A stretch of 64,000 nucleotides of DNA from Candidatus Opimibacter skivensis (lineage in GTDB: Bacteria > Bacteroidota > Bacteroidia > Chitinophagales > Saprospiraceae). The stretch covers positions 124,001 to 188,000 of the forward strand of contig JADKHH010000004.1 in the NCBI GenBank assembly GCA_016721905.1, read 5' to 3'. Shown here one piece after another: positions 25,688 through 34,451 of the stretch. The number at the start of each line of letters is the position of its first letter. Position 1 is the stretch's first letter. The notes under the pieces were generated by a model that saw only the letters and a program-made list of their open reading frames with translations, had not been told where the DNA came from and did no database searches. The translations under genes were made by a program, and so were the position numbers.

Positions 25688-27121
25688 ATGAAGGGGAAAT
25701 GGTTTCTGGTCGTCTCTGTTGTCTTGTTTACTTGTCTCGTTGCCTACCGGGCTGTTGTGATTCCTATGACCCATGATGAGGCAAGCACCTGGCTCAATTT
25801 CCGGCATTATAATCTCTGGTCCTGCATTTCAAATTACTATTGCTGGCAGAGTGCAAACAATCATTGGCTCAATTCACTGTTGATGCAATGGTCAGCGAGC
25901 CTTTTGGGGGATAGTGCCTTTGCTTTGAGATTACCTAATGTGCTGGCTGGTTCGTTATATTTTCTTGCGGCTGCGTTGATGGCCTACAGGTATATACATA
26001 CTTCCTTGTTGCAGATCACCGGATTTTTATTGCTCTGTGCTCATGTGTATCTGTTAGATTTCTTTTCGCTTTGCCGTGGCTATGGACTGGTGTCGTGTGG
26101 TATGATATGGGGAGCTTATACCATAATGCGTTATGGCGAAATGTTTCAATTTCGCTGGGTGGTGGCTTGTGTGTTGATTCTATTTCTTTCGGTCGCTAGC
26201 AACTTTACCGCAATACTTCCCTTCGTGTCGATGGGGCTGGTTTGGTTTGGAATGGTGGTCATCAAAAAACGATATGTAATCCTGTTAAAACATGGATTTG
26301 TTTGGTTACTGGCCTCTGGTTTGCTGGGGATACTGCTTGCATATCCTTTCCGGATTTTCCGCAGTGAGGGCGAATTGGAATGGGGATCAAAAAACCTTTG
26401 GGTCCTCAGTACTGATCTTGCAGGCAACCTCTTATATGGTGTTCAATATGGACTTGATAACGCCGCCTCTTTGTTGGTTTTTACCTTTGTTCTTCTGTTG
26501 TGTTTAGCCGCTCTGTTTGTTTTGATGAGTCATTCGTTGAATTCAAAAAGACCAATGCTTCTCTCCCTGGGGTTGCTGGTTGTTAATCTTGCGGTCATTT
26601 ATGTTTATCAAAAACTCACTGGTTCGTCCATGCCGCTGGGAAGAAAATCCGTTTATCTGATCCCGATTATTTTTTCACCTCTTGCATTGGTTCTGGGTTT
26701 TGTCAACCAAAAAATCGTTGGCTTCCTGGTTGGAGTTATTGTTTCGGGCTTTTTGCTTTTTCATACATTCCACGCTCTCTCCTGGCGCGCTGTGCGTGAA
26801 TGGTATTATGATGCATACTATCCTGAATTGTTTTCTACGATACGTCCAAGCCAACATGCTGATGACAGTATCCGCTTGGGTTCGTCTTGGATCTTCTATC
26901 CTTCTCTTACCTATTACCAACAGGCTGGAAAAATTCCTTTGTCTGGTTTGGCATATCAACGACCTTTAACCATTGATCCGACAGTAGACTATTATTATGT
27001 CGAGACCTCTGACAGCACAGGAATGCATGCGCAGGGTTTTGCGCTGGAGAAAAAGCTTGGTCCTTTTTTCCTTTTCAAAAAGATGACGGTGAGTACCCTT
27101 CCGACTGACGGTGATAATTGA
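25688..27121 (+). CDS. Polytopic GT39/ArnT-like glycosyltransferase candidate
   Basis: This 477-residue protein has about 10-11 predicted membrane helices. The first extracytoplasmic loop contains MTHDEASTW, the acidic motif position (D-E) that GT-C fold enzymes use for catalysis. NNHWLNSLLMQW and FALRLPNVLAGSLY follow, a layout seen in dolichyl/undecaprenyl-phosphate sugar transferases such as GT39. Such enzymes transfer sugars from lipid carriers to envelope acceptors outside the inner membrane. Donor and acceptor are unknown. The neighbours (LpxK, RemB/Wzi-like) suggest lipid A or surface glycan modification. Confidence 0.65.
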   Translation: MKGKWFLVVSVVLFTCLVAYRAVVIPMTHDEASTWLNFRHYNLWSCISNYYCWQSANNHWLNSLLMQWSASLLGDSAFALRLPNVLAGSLYFLAAALMAYRYIHTSLLQITGFLLLCAHVYLLDFFSLCRGYGLVSCGMIWGAYTIMRYGEMFQFRWVVACVLILFLSVASNFTAILPFVSMGLVWFGMVVIKKRYVILLKHGFVWLLASGLLGILLAYPFRIFRSEGELEWGSKNLWVLSTDLAGNLLYGVQYGLDNAASLLVFTFVLLLCLAALFVLMSHSLNSKRPMLLSLGLLVVNLAVIYVYQKLTGSSMPLGRKSVYLIPIIFSPLALVLGFVNQKIVGFLVGVIVSGFLLFHTFHALSWRAVREWYYDAYYPELFSTIRPSQHADDSIRLGSSWIFYPSLTYYQQAGKIPLSGLAYQRPLTIDPTVDYYYVETSDSTGMHAQGFALEKKLGPFFLFKKMTVSTLPTDGDN

Positions 27122-27236
27122 CTCCTTTATTGCGCTCCCTATCTATAGATCGGTGACATAAATAAAGATTGTTGTTTGGTGCACAAATACCATGTGCATA
27201 TACATGGCTTAGCTGATTGTCTATCTTCACACCGGT

Positions 27237-28013
27237 ATGAAAGCGAAAAAATCCTTTGGCCAGCACTTCCTCACACAAGATCCGATTGCTGAACGGCTTG
27301 CATCCGCGCTTCATACGGATGGATGTGGTGCAATTGTGGAGGTCGGTCCGGGCAAGGGCATTCTTACAAAATTCCTGCTCAAACAACCTCTGCCTGTTGT
27401 TGCTGTGGAATTGGATCGGGATATGATCCCTATTCTGGAAAAAGAGTTTTCGGGTACTTCGTTGCGCATCGTGCAGGCAGACATTCTGCATGTCCGGTTT
27501 GATGATATTCTACCCGCAGATGTAAGCTTTGTGATCGCAGGTAATTTTCCATATAATATTTCAAGCCAGATTGTTTTTCTGGGCCTGCAGTTGCGCCATC
27601 GTGTTCCCTTTGTGGCTGGTATGTTTCAAAAGGAGATGGCTGAGCGCATATGCTCTGAACCAGGTAGCAAGGCCTTTGGTGTTATTTCAGTTTTGGTACA
27701 GGCTTATTACACCACCTCTCTTTTATTCACTGTCAAACCCGGTTCTTTTGCACCGCCACCCAAAGTGCAAAGTGCGGTGATATCATTAACGCGTTATCGT
27801 CAAGAAATTGAAGGCGTGCCATATAATGTATTGAGACAGGTTGTCAAAATGGCCTTTAGTCAACGCAGGAAAAAAATACGCAACACCCTAAAGTCCCTGA
27901 TACCGGAAGAGACTTTAAAAGAGCTGGCTCTTGTAGACCTTCGACCCGAACAACTCACTGTGGATCAGTTTATTACGTTAGCGCGCATAGTAGCAACAAC
28001 CCCCGCCGTGTAG
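27237..28013 (+). CDS. rsmA: 16S rRNA (adenine1518/1519-N6)-dimethyltransferase
   Basis: This 258-residue SAM-dependent methyltransferase (KsgA) dimethylates two adjacent adenines near the 3' end of 16S rRNA during small-subunit maturation. Diagnostic motifs in order are KKSFGQHFL (N-terminus), IVEVGPGKGILT (SAM site), AVELDRDM, VQADILH and GNFPYNISSQI, the NxPY catalytic motif. FAPPPKVQSAVI and FSQRRKKIRNTL near the end are also typical. The length matches the family. It is the last gene of this plus-strand run and converges on the zinc-ribbon gene. Confidence 0.96.
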   Translation: MKAKKSFGQHFLTQDPIAERLASALHTDGCGAIVEVGPGKGILTKFLLKQPLPVVAVELDRDMIPILEKEFSGTSLRIVQADILHVRFDDILPADVSFVIAGNFPYNISSQIVFLGLQLRHRVPFVAGMFQKEMAERICSEPGSKAFGVISVLVQAYYTTSLLFTVKPGSFAPPPKVQSAVISLTRYRQEIEGVPYNVLRQVVKMAFSQRRKKIRNTLKSLIPEETLKELALVDLRPEQLTVDQFITLARIVATTPAV

Positions 28014-28040
28014 GTTTCAAATGTGCTTTAAAATGGTGTT

Positions 28041-28409
28041 TTAGCCAACATAATTTTCTTTGACCACCAGCGCGAAAAAGTCGTCTTCAAGCTCCAGGTA
28101 GCCTTGATCGTAACAGAAATAATACGTCTTGCCGTTACGGGTTTTATACACGTTGGTGTAGTAATCAAAATTTAATCCTGAATCTACTAGCCTCATCCGA
28201 TGGACCCTGGCTTTTCCGTTGGGATTGAGTCTGCATAATATGCTCCGGTTTTTCCGGATCGTGTAATTGATCCGGCGCATAAAGGTGGTGATGTCCGAGT
28301 TGAGGTTGTTGTAATACGTCGCCCTGCAATGATCGGAGCAGAATTGTTTATCCCTGCGGCCATGAATGGTTTCATCGCAAACTTTGCAATTTCTTTTGTC
28401 GGTTTCCAT
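28041..28409 (-). CDS. Small zinc-ribbon protein (DUF2116-like)
   Basis: This 122-residue protein begins with a four-cysteine or Cys-His zinc ribbon, CKVCDETIHGRRDKQFCSDHC (residues about 8-28). A helical segment (TFMRRINYTIRKNRSIL) and a short beta-rich tail (YKTRNGKTYYFCYDQGYL) follow. I recall similar short proteins across Bacteroidota, annotated as DUF2116 zinc-ribbon proteins. The function is unknown; nucleic-acid binding is possible from the basic middle region. It converges with rsmA and has the M13 peptidase gene 69 bp upstream on the same strand. Confidence 0.75.
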   Translation of the reverse strand: METDKRNCKVCDETIHGRRDKQFCSDHCRATYYNNLNSDITTFMRRINYTIRKNRSILCRLNPNGKARVHRMRLVDSGLNFDYYTNVYKTRNGKTYYFCYDQGYLELEDDFFALVVKENYVG

Positions 28410-28478
28410 AACCCTGAAGTTTGATCCTATACCCTATAGTGTCTTCAGGAGGGCCAAATGTTACCGTCGGCGTAAATA

Positions 28479-30443
28479 TTACCAGATTTTTATTCTTTCA
28501 TCCTCGTTTCGGTGCCACTTACTACCTTCTTTGATTTGAAAGGCGTGATAGAAACTATCCATATTGGAGGGGGCGGCAACAGCGCGGTACATGCCGGGTG
28601 GATGTGGGTCTGTCTTTATCTGATTTCTCAGTGCTTCAGGCCGAATCTTGGTGCGCCATACGGTGGCCCAGGACATGAAAAATCGCTGTTCCGGAGTAAA
28701 GCCATCAATTTTATCGGGTTTTCCATGGCGCTTATAGTATAGCTGCAATGCGTCATAGGCGACGCTTAATCCACCCAGGTCTGCTATGTTTTCTCCCAGG
28801 GTAAAGGTGCCATTGACGGAAAGGTCTTCAAAGGGGAAATAGCCATCAAACTGTTTAATCAACTGAGTGGTGAGCACTTGAAATCTTTCCCGGTCTTCAT
28901 TTGTCCACCATTCGTTGAGGTTGCCTTCTTTATCAAATCTACTGCCCTGGTCATCGAAGCCATGGGTGATTTCGTGTCCTATGACCGCACCTATTCCACC
29001 ATAATTGACCGCTGCATCTGCTTCCCAATCAAAAAACGGAGGTTGCAGTATAGCGGCTGGAAAAACAATTTCGTTGAACATGGGATTGTAATAGGCATTG
29101 ACCACCTGGGGAGCCATAAACCATTCTTTACGGTCTACTTCCTTTCCAATTCTGGTTTCGTCCCTTTTCAGGTTCCAGTTGACAATGGCCATCATATTCT
29201 CCAGATAACTACCCCCTTCTGCTGGCGTCCTGATATCTAGCGCTGAATAGTCTTTCCATTTGTCCGGATATCCAATCTTGACTTTAAAGGATTCCAGTTT
29301 CTCTAGGGCATAGTCCTTGGTGGATTGGCTCATCCACTCGAGCGAGGATATCCTGTTTCTAAAAGCCTCTACAATATCCGAAGTCATTTCCAGCGCGGTT
29401 TCCTTGGCGACCGTTGGAAAGTGTTTGGTGACAAAAAGCTGGCCTAATAATTCCCCCATGTTTTGGTTGATCACCTTCACGAGGCGTTCCTGTCGTGGCC
29501 GCATGTTTTCTGTACCCTCCAACGTTCTCGCATAAAGATCAAAATGAGCCTGTTCGATCGCTGAGTGGGCATACGGTGCCGCATGATGAATAAGGAGAAA
29601 GGTCAGATAGTGCTTGATGGTCGTCAAACTCAAGGTTGGTAGCATCGAGTTCAGGTAATCACAAAATATGGGTTCTGTAACTATAAGTCGTTCTGGATCA
29701 GACACTTCCATCTCATTAAAAAAAGAATCCCAGTCCCACAAAGGCATTAATGATCTGAGTTGATCAATTGTATGCGGGTTATATAGTTTGTCAATTTGTC
29801 TCCTTTCTTCTTTGGTCATGATCCTGGCCGCAAGTTCCTTTTCGAATGTAAGGATTGCATTTGCTGCCTCTTTGGATTGGGATGGAGTATAATTAGCCTC
29901 AGATTGAAGTAATTGAGCTATGTAGTCCATATATTTTTTACGAATCTGCTCTGCTTTCTCGTTGTCTTCCAGATAAAACTCTCTTTCAGGAAGTCCAAGA
30001 TTGGCTACTTCTATATACGCTGCATACCGATTGCTGTTTCCCAGATCCGGATGTACGCTGAAATGTATTATTGCCCCGAAGCCTTTGGCTGCGAGATAAC
30101 CCAAAACACCAGGTAGTTTTTCAATTGAAACAAGGCTCTCTACCCTGTCAAATAACTTCACAAGCGGAGACAGTCGAGCAGCCTCAATGGCCTGGGTATC
30201 CATTCCTGATTCAAACATCCTGGCTGCCTTATTTTCTGCCGGGCCTGGAATGCTTAGTTCTTTCTCAAGTATAGCCAGAACCCGCGCATCGGTATTTTTA
30301 GAGAGTTCGTGAAAACTACCCCAGGTGCTTCGGTCAGAAGGAATTTCGGTGGTCCGCATCCAACCTCCGTTTACAAACTGATAGAAATCCTCTCCTGGTG
30401 GAATGTCCTTGTCCAGGAATTCCATGTTGATACCCTTTGCCAT
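28479..30443 (-). CDS. M13 family (neprilysin/PepO) zinc metallopeptidase without a signal peptide
   Basis: This 654-residue protein matches M13 along its length. It has the N-terminal PGEDFYQFVNGGWM, the central VVNAYYNPMFNEIVFPAAILQPPFF, and the zinc site IGHEITHGFDDQG (HEITH) with the third ligand in GENIADLGGL. The C-terminus has the usual tryptophan (ERIKIW). The family cleaves oligopeptides on the amino side of hydrophobic residues. The start chosen is ATG 30443; the longer frame would begin at TTG 30449. No signal peptide or lipobox exists, so this copy should be cytosolic, like PepO of lactic bacteria and unlike the lipoprotein M13 enzymes I would expect in this phylum. Confidence 0.9.
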   Translation of the reverse strand: MAKGINMEFLDKDIPPGEDFYQFVNGGWMRTTEIPSDRSTWGSFHELSKNTDARVLAILEKELSIPGPAENKAARMFESGMDTQAIEAARLSPLVKLFDRVESLVSIEKLPGVLGYLAAKGFGAIIHFSVHPDLGNSNRYAAYIEVANLGLPEREFYLEDNEKAEQIRKKYMDYIAQLLQSEANYTPSQSKEAANAILTFEKELAARIMTKEERRQIDKLYNPHTIDQLRSLMPLWDWDSFFNEMEVSDPERLIVTEPIFCDYLNSMLPTLSLTTIKHYLTFLLIHHAAPYAHSAIEQAHFDLYARTLEGTENMRPRQERLVKVINQNMGELLGQLFVTKHFPTVAKETALEMTSDIVEAFRNRISSLEWMSQSTKDYALEKLESFKVKIGYPDKWKDYSALDIRTPAEGGSYLENMMAIVNWNLKRDETRIGKEVDRKEWFMAPQVVNAYYNPMFNEIVFPAAILQPPFFDWEADAAVNYGGIGAVIGHEITHGFDDQGSRFDKEGNLNEWWTNEDRERFQVLTTQLIKQFDGYFPFEDLSVNGTFTLGENIADLGGLSVAYDALQLYYKRHGKPDKIDGFTPEQRFFMSWATVWRTKIRPEALRNQIKTDPHPPGMYRAVAAPSNMDSFYHAFQIKEGSKWHRNEDERIKIW

Positions 30444-30649
30444 AGACAATGTTCTTTAGTGTATTCGACCTTGCGTTTTAATCGGGTGTACGCTTCTTTG
30501 ACTACAAAATATATGGTTACTATATGTGCCCCGAGGGAGGGCAATTATTAGGGTGTTTATAAACTTCTCGTAATAAACGACAACAATAGAAATGTTGTTT
30601 TATTACCCGGGCGTATTAATACATGGATACTTTGCTGTAAAACTCTTTC

Positions 30650-30665
30650 TGTTCCACGTGGAACA
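30650..30665. promoter_or_regulatory. parS-like site 1
   Basis: TGTTCCACGTGGAACA is a perfect 16-bp palindrome. It differs from the classic Bacillus parS (TGTTTCACGTGAAACA) only at the symmetric fifth and twelfth positions and fits the general NGTTNCACGTGNAACN consensus bound by ParB. The exact duplicate 88 bp away makes a chance occurrence very unlikely. Confidence 0.82.
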
Positions 30666-30737
30666 TATACATAATTATGATTTCCAATTGATCATTTAAG
30701 GATGGGCAACTCTAAGGTAAGCTTTTGGGTTGTCTTT

Positions 30738-30753
30738 TGTTCCACGTGGAACA
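30738..30753. promoter_or_regulatory. parS-like site 2
   Basis: This is the same perfect 16-bp palindrome, TGTTCCACGTGGAACA, 88 bp after site 1. It lies 15 bp beyond the stop of the minus-strand hydrolase gene. ParB bound at paired parS sites spreads and loads condensin near the chromosome origin. Confidence 0.82.
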
Positions 30754-30767
30754 ATTACATATTTACC

Positions 30768-31541
30768 CTACTTCAATTCGTTTATATCAATGAGAAACTC
30801 CCTCAGAAGTCTGTTGAACTCTTCAGGGTGTTCCATCATAGGAGCATGACCGCATTTATCAAGAATAAACAACCGGGATTGAGGTAATAATTCATGGAAC
30901 TTCTCCCCCACAAAAGCTGGAGTAATAGTATCATGTTTGCCCCAAACCAATAAAACCGGGCGCTGTATCTGCACAAGTCTGTCGCCAACATTGTGTCTGA
31001 GCGCTGACTTGGCAATAGCTATGACACGTATTGCTTTGTTACGATCATTGACTATATCATATACTTCATCTACCAGATCCTTGGTGGCAACTGCCGGGTC
31101 AAAAAAGGTGGATTCCGTTTTCTTTTGGACGAATTCATAATTTCCCCTCTTAGGAAAGGTGCTTCCTAGTGGAGCCTCAAATAAACCAGAGCTACCCGTC
31201 AGTGTCATTGACCTGATAATATCGGGTCTGCCAAGGGCAAATAGAATGGCGACATGCCCTCCCAAACTATTACCTACAAGATTGACTTCTTTGTATCCTT
31301 TAAACTGGACGAACTCATCAACATGGTTGACCAGGCCCATTACAGATAGTTTTCTCAATGGAAGTTCAAAGATCGGGAGCATTGGCACCACGACATTAAT
31401 CTTCCCTGCGAAGTGATCTATGATGGTTGCAAAATTGCTTAACGCCCCAAAAAGCCCATGCAGTAAGAGCAAGGTTCTTTCCTCACCTGGATTGGATTCA
31501 ATATACTTAAACCCATTTTCCTCTTTAATATGATAGTCCAT
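30768..31541 (-). CDS. Alpha/beta hydrolase
   Basis: This 257-residue cytoplasmic protein has the full alpha/beta-hydrolase triad pattern. LLLHGLFG is the oxyanion-hole strand, LVGNSLGGHVAI the nucleophile elbow (Ser about residue 92), VLLVWGKHDTITP the acidic residue, and LDKCGHAPMMEHPEEF the catalytic His. The closest look is to the proline iminopeptidase / MhpC-like C-C hydrolase and esterase group; the substrate is unknown. It sits beside the parS-like sites and shares strand and direction with the M13 peptidase and CtaA genes. A second hydrolase gene at 34452-35180 is similar in type but clearly not a close duplicate. Confidence 0.85.
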   Translation of the reverse strand: MDYHIKEENGFKYIESNPGEERTLLLLHGLFGALSNFATIIDHFAGKINVVVPMLPIFELPLRKLSVMGLVNHVDEFVQFKGYKEVNLVGNSLGGHVAILFALGRPDIIRSMTLTGSSGLFEAPLGSTFPKRGNYEFVQKKTESTFFDPAVATKDLVDEVYDIVNDRNKAIRVIAIAKSALRHNVGDRLVQIQRPVLLVWGKHDTITPAFVGEKFHELLPQSRLFILDKCGHAPMMEHPEEFNRLLREFLIDINELK

Positions 31542-31595
31542 AAAATGGTAGTAAAATGCTTCTTCGTGTTGATAAGGCTAAAGATGCCTAACTAT

Positions 31596-32648
31596 TTACT
31601 GGGTTTTAAATTTTAGTCGAATATAGAATAGGAAAGTTAGAAAAAGGATTCCAACTCCCTGATGAAGTACTCCATAAAGTAACGGAATAGAGCCTTTACT
31701 TCCTAATAAAACCATTATTCCCAACAGCACCTGAACAACAATAATGCCAACCAAACAATATGGAACCCAATGAGTTTCTTTAGGTCGTGATCGAATCCAT
31801 TGCGTTGCAAACCACATCACTGAAATGAAAAGAACGTACCCCATACTTCTATGCACCAGCTGCACAAATGCTGCCATAAATCCACCTTGATCGTACAATA
31901 GAAATGAATCAATATTCCAATGAGTATTATCTAATAATACCTCCGGGATCCATTCACCATTCATCATTGGCCACGTCGGATAGCTCAATGCCGCTTTCAT
32001 ACCGGAAACCATTCCTCCAAAGCATACCTGAATAATAGCAAGCATAAAGAGTGTAGTCATCACCTTCAACCACTTCTTTGGAATAGGCTCAATAGTAAAA
32101 CCACGCTCTTTGATAAATGTATAAAAGAGGTAGATAAAAAGGGATATACCCAGTCCAAGGTGAACAGTAAGTTTATAAGCATTTACCCACGGCCTGTTGA
32201 CCAGTCCTGATGCAACCATAATCCACCCAAATAAAGCAGCAGCAGCAGCCAGGGAAACAACCACGCCTAGATTGCGCAAGGTTTCCTTTCTAATATATCC
32301 CTTCAAAACGAAAAAAAGGAAAGGTATTAAAAAGACAAAACCCATCGTTCTGGCCCATAGTCTATGAAAATACTCCCAGAAGAAAATAAACTTAAACTCA
32401 GACATATCCATGCCTTGATTGATCTTCTGATATTGAGGAGTCTGTTTGTATAGATTAAAAGCTTCCTCCCAGGCTATATCGTTTAAGGGTGGAATCGTAC
32501 CAGTTACAATGTCCCACCGGGTTATACTCAAACCAGAACCGGTCAGACGAGTCACCCCACCAACCAGAATCTGAACGAACACCATGAAGAGTCCTACAGC
32601 CAACCAAATAACTAACCATTTATTACTCCTGCTTCTTTCAGTTTCCAT
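31596..32648 (-). CDS. ctaA: Haem A synthase (COX15/CtaA family)
   Basis: This 350-residue inner-membrane protein has eight predicted helices. It converts haem O to haem A for aa3-type cytochrome oxidase. Seen motifs are the N-terminal VGGVTRLTGSGLSITRWD and FKFIFFWEYFHRLWAR (haem-ligand His). In the second half are FGGMVSGMKAALSYPTWPMMNGEW and FVQLVHRSMGYVLF, with LHQGVGILFL near the end. The length fits the mitochondrial-type COX15 branch. No other oxidase assembly gene (ctaB, cox subunits) is in the window. The gene faces away from the AT-rich candidate origin. Confidence 0.93.
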   Translation of the reverse strand: METERSRSNKWLVIWLAVGLFMVFVQILVGGVTRLTGSGLSITRWDIVTGTIPPLNDIAWEEAFNLYKQTPQYQKINQGMDMSEFKFIFFWEYFHRLWARTMGFVFLIPFLFFVLKGYIRKETLRNLGVVVSLAAAAALFGWIMVASGLVNRPWVNAYKLTVHLGLGISLFIYLFYTFIKERGFTIEPIPKKWLKVMTTLFMLAIIQVCFGGMVSGMKAALSYPTWPMMNGEWIPEVLLDNTHWNIDSFLLYDQGGFMAAFVQLVHRSMGYVLFISVMWFATQWIRSRPKETHWVPYCLVGIIVVQVLLGIMVLLGSKGSIPLLYGVLHQGVGILFLTFLFYIRLKFKTQ

Positions 32649-33143
32649 TTCGGTTCAAAGATAGGTGTTGCCGCTTTTGGGTTGTTATGGATGATATTGA
32701 TGATATTTTAAATGAATACTATCCTTATCATCATCATTAAGGGTGTTAATTCGTGGAAATTATTCTGACCAGAATATTGCATAGGAATAACCCCTTTTTT
32801 ATACACGTCAATTAACATGATTATCAACATGTTAATTAATTGATAATTAAATACTTATATTCATTATTAAGCAAATTTAAAAAGTGTTTATAAGTAAAAA
32901 TGTTTAATAATACTTTTTTAAATATGTTGGTAAGCGATGCTGGATTTCTATCATTTTCACCACCGTCACCTAAAAGAAACCCACAATCCCGGCTTTTCCT
33001 TTTTTCTTCACATTCTATATACAATCAACTCAAAAGAACTGTGAATAAATATTTATAACTGACCCCTGACAACAACAATAATACACGTTATAATTAGCTT
33101 TAATGTTTATAAATAATTATTGGAACACGATTAAAGCATATTC
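32649..33143. other. Candidate chromosomal replication origin (AT-rich, DnaA-box-like sites)
   Basis: This 495-bp gap between divergent ctaA and dtd is strongly AT-rich, above all at 32700-32930 and 33040-33130. It contains TTATCAACA at 32821-32829. On the other strand are TTATTCACA at 33040-33048 (fits TTATNCACA) and TTATAAACA at 32885-32893 and again at 33104-33112. A 10-bp inverted repeat (AATTAACATG, 32810-32819 and 32828-32837) flanks the first box. Two parS-like sites lie about 2 kb away. The gap must also hold the promoters of both flanking genes, so AT-richness alone is not proof. I infer oriC at moderate confidence; no dnaA gene is adjacent. Confidence 0.5.
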
Positions 33144-33596
33144 ATGAGAGCGGTCATACAACGCGTAAGTTCTGCCAGCGTAGAGAGTAATGGCATATTG
33201 ACTGGAAGTATAGGAAAAGGTATACTCATTCTGTTAGGCATAGCTACAGCGGATGAAAAGGAAGATGTTATATGGCTGGCGGATAAAATATGGCAGATGA
33301 GGATATTCCCGGATCATGAAGAAAAAATGAACCTGGCGTTGAAAGATATTGATGGGGAGATCATGCTCATCAGCCAGTTTACATTATATGCCAGCACAAA
33401 GAAAGGTAACAGGCCATCATTTTTAGGTTCCGCGAGGCCGGAACAAGCCATACCCTTATACGAATACTTTAAAACGTATTTGGAAAAGATATCATCAAAA
33501 GAAATTAAAACCGGCATTTTCGGAGCTGACATGAAAGTTAGTCTGTTGAATGACGGCCCCGTCACCATCATCCTGGACAGCAAAAACAAAGAATAA
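33144..33596 (+). CDS. dtd: D-aminoacyl-tRNA deacylase
   Basis: This 150-residue protein hydrolyses D-amino acids wrongly attached to tRNA. The N-terminal MRAVIQRVSSASV, the active-site SQFTLYA (about residues 78-84), KKGNRPSF and the NDGPVTI Gly-cisPro motif are diagnostic, and the length is exactly that of the family. The stop TAA shares its last A with the ATG of the MazG-like gene, so the two are coupled. It is the first plus-strand gene after the candidate origin. Confidence 0.96.
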   Translation: MRAVIQRVSSASVESNGILTGSIGKGILILLGIATADEKEDVIWLADKIWQMRIFPDHEEKMNLALKDIDGEIMLISQFTLYASTKKGNRPSFLGSARPEQAIPLYEYFKTYLEKISSKEIKTGIFGADMKVSLLNDGPVTIILDSKNKE

Positions 33597-33931
33597 TGAC
33601 AATACACGAAGCCCAGCAACAAGTAGATATATGGATCCGGCAATATGGCGGAGGGTATTTCGGCGAACTCACCAACCTGGGAATACTCACCGAAGAAGTA
33701 GGTGAAATGGCACGGTGGATGGTCAGGAAATATGGAGATCAAAACCTGAAACCCAGTGAGCAACAAACCGATATCAAGGCTGCGATAGAAGATGAGATGA
33801 CAGACATCTTATGGGTGTTGCTCTGCCTGGCCAATCAAATGGAAATAGATCTGACCACCAGCCTTGAAAAAAACATCCTGAAGAAGACAACCAGGGATCA
33901 CAACCGGCATATCAATGAACAAGCAAAATAG
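33596..33931 (+). CDS. MazG-like nucleotide pyrophosphohydrolase
   Basis: This 111-residue all-alpha protein matches the short MazG/dUTPase-type NTP pyrophosphohydrolases. The metal-binding ExxE motif is in LTEEVGEMARWMV (about residues 29-41), with EDEMTDILWVLLCLAN (E-x3-D) as the second acidic pair. Such enzymes hydrolyse non-canonical NTPs to NMP and pyrophosphate. The gene begins inside the stop codon of dtd, a pairing I recall in other Bacteroidota. Confidence 0.88.
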   Translation: MTIHEAQQQVDIWIRQYGGGYFGELTNLGILTEEVGEMARWMVRKYGDQNLKPSEQQTDIKAAIEDEMTDILWVLLCLANQMEIDLTTSLEKNILKKTTRDHNRHINEQAK

Positions 33932-34024
33932 GAAGCACACCCAAATCAACCATAGATGGGCAGACGAACATTTGATGTAGTTTAGATTCTACAATCCGGG
34001 GACTCCACAACGATACAACAAGTG

Positions 34025-34032
34025 TATATTTG
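34025..34032 (+). promoter_or_regulatory. -7 box for the small secreted coiled-coil gene
   Basis: TATATTTG fits TAnnTTTG and lies 31 nt before the ATG at 34063. It overlaps the start of the longer open frame (34030), which supports the shorter gene. Confidence 0.4.
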
Positions 34033-34062
34033 AGAAAACAAACTATTATAATCGATAGCCTT

Positions 34063-34437
34063 ATGAAAAAGATATTCATACTTTTTGTTGTCATGGTTGC
34101 CAGCTATACATATATGACCGATAGTCTCACAGCTCAGGCGACGACAACGACTATACAGCAAACAACACAAGCGCCGCAGGCACTGGATGAAAAGACCCAA
34201 AAGAAAGTAGATAAGGCAAAAGCGGATCTCGCAAAGGACCAGAAAAACCTTGCAAAAGCAGAGGAAAGTTACCAGAAGGGTATAGAAAAATATGAGAAAA
34301 ACAAAAAGAAGGGGAAACTTTCTCCCGTTGATGAAGCAAAGGAGCTGAAAGCAAAAGAGAAGGCAGAAAAAAATATAGCGAAGCTCAAGAAGAATATTGC
34401 TGACAACGAGGCGCTACTCAAGAAATATAACCTGTAA
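34063..34437 (+). CDS. Small secreted lysine-rich coiled-coil protein
   Basis: This 124-residue protein starts at ATG 34063, where the signal peptide MKKIFILFVVMVASYTYM begins; cleavage is likely near LTAQA. A Thr/Gln linker follows, then a long amphipathic helix rich in Lys, Ala and Glu (VDKAKADLAKDQKNLAKAEE, later AKEKAEKNIAKLKKNIADNE). No enzyme or binding motif is visible. It could be a periplasmic structural protein; the name is only descriptive. The next gene is convergent, 14 bp away. Confidence 0.7.
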   Translation: MKKIFILFVVMVASYTYMTDSLTAQATTTTIQQTTQAPQALDEKTQKKVDKAKADLAKDQKNLAKAEESYQKGIEKYEKNKKKGKLSPVDEAKELKAKEKAEKNIAKLKKNIADNEALLKKYNL

Positions 34438-34451
34438 GTTGAGTGGACGGC

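Larger units (their letters stand above)
30450..30767. other. 318-bp intergenic region carrying two parS-like sites
   Basis: This gap between two minus-strand genes is AT-rich and holds two identical palindromes (listed separately). It should also contain the promoter of the M13 peptidase gene. No ORF in it looks real. Confidence 0.6.
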
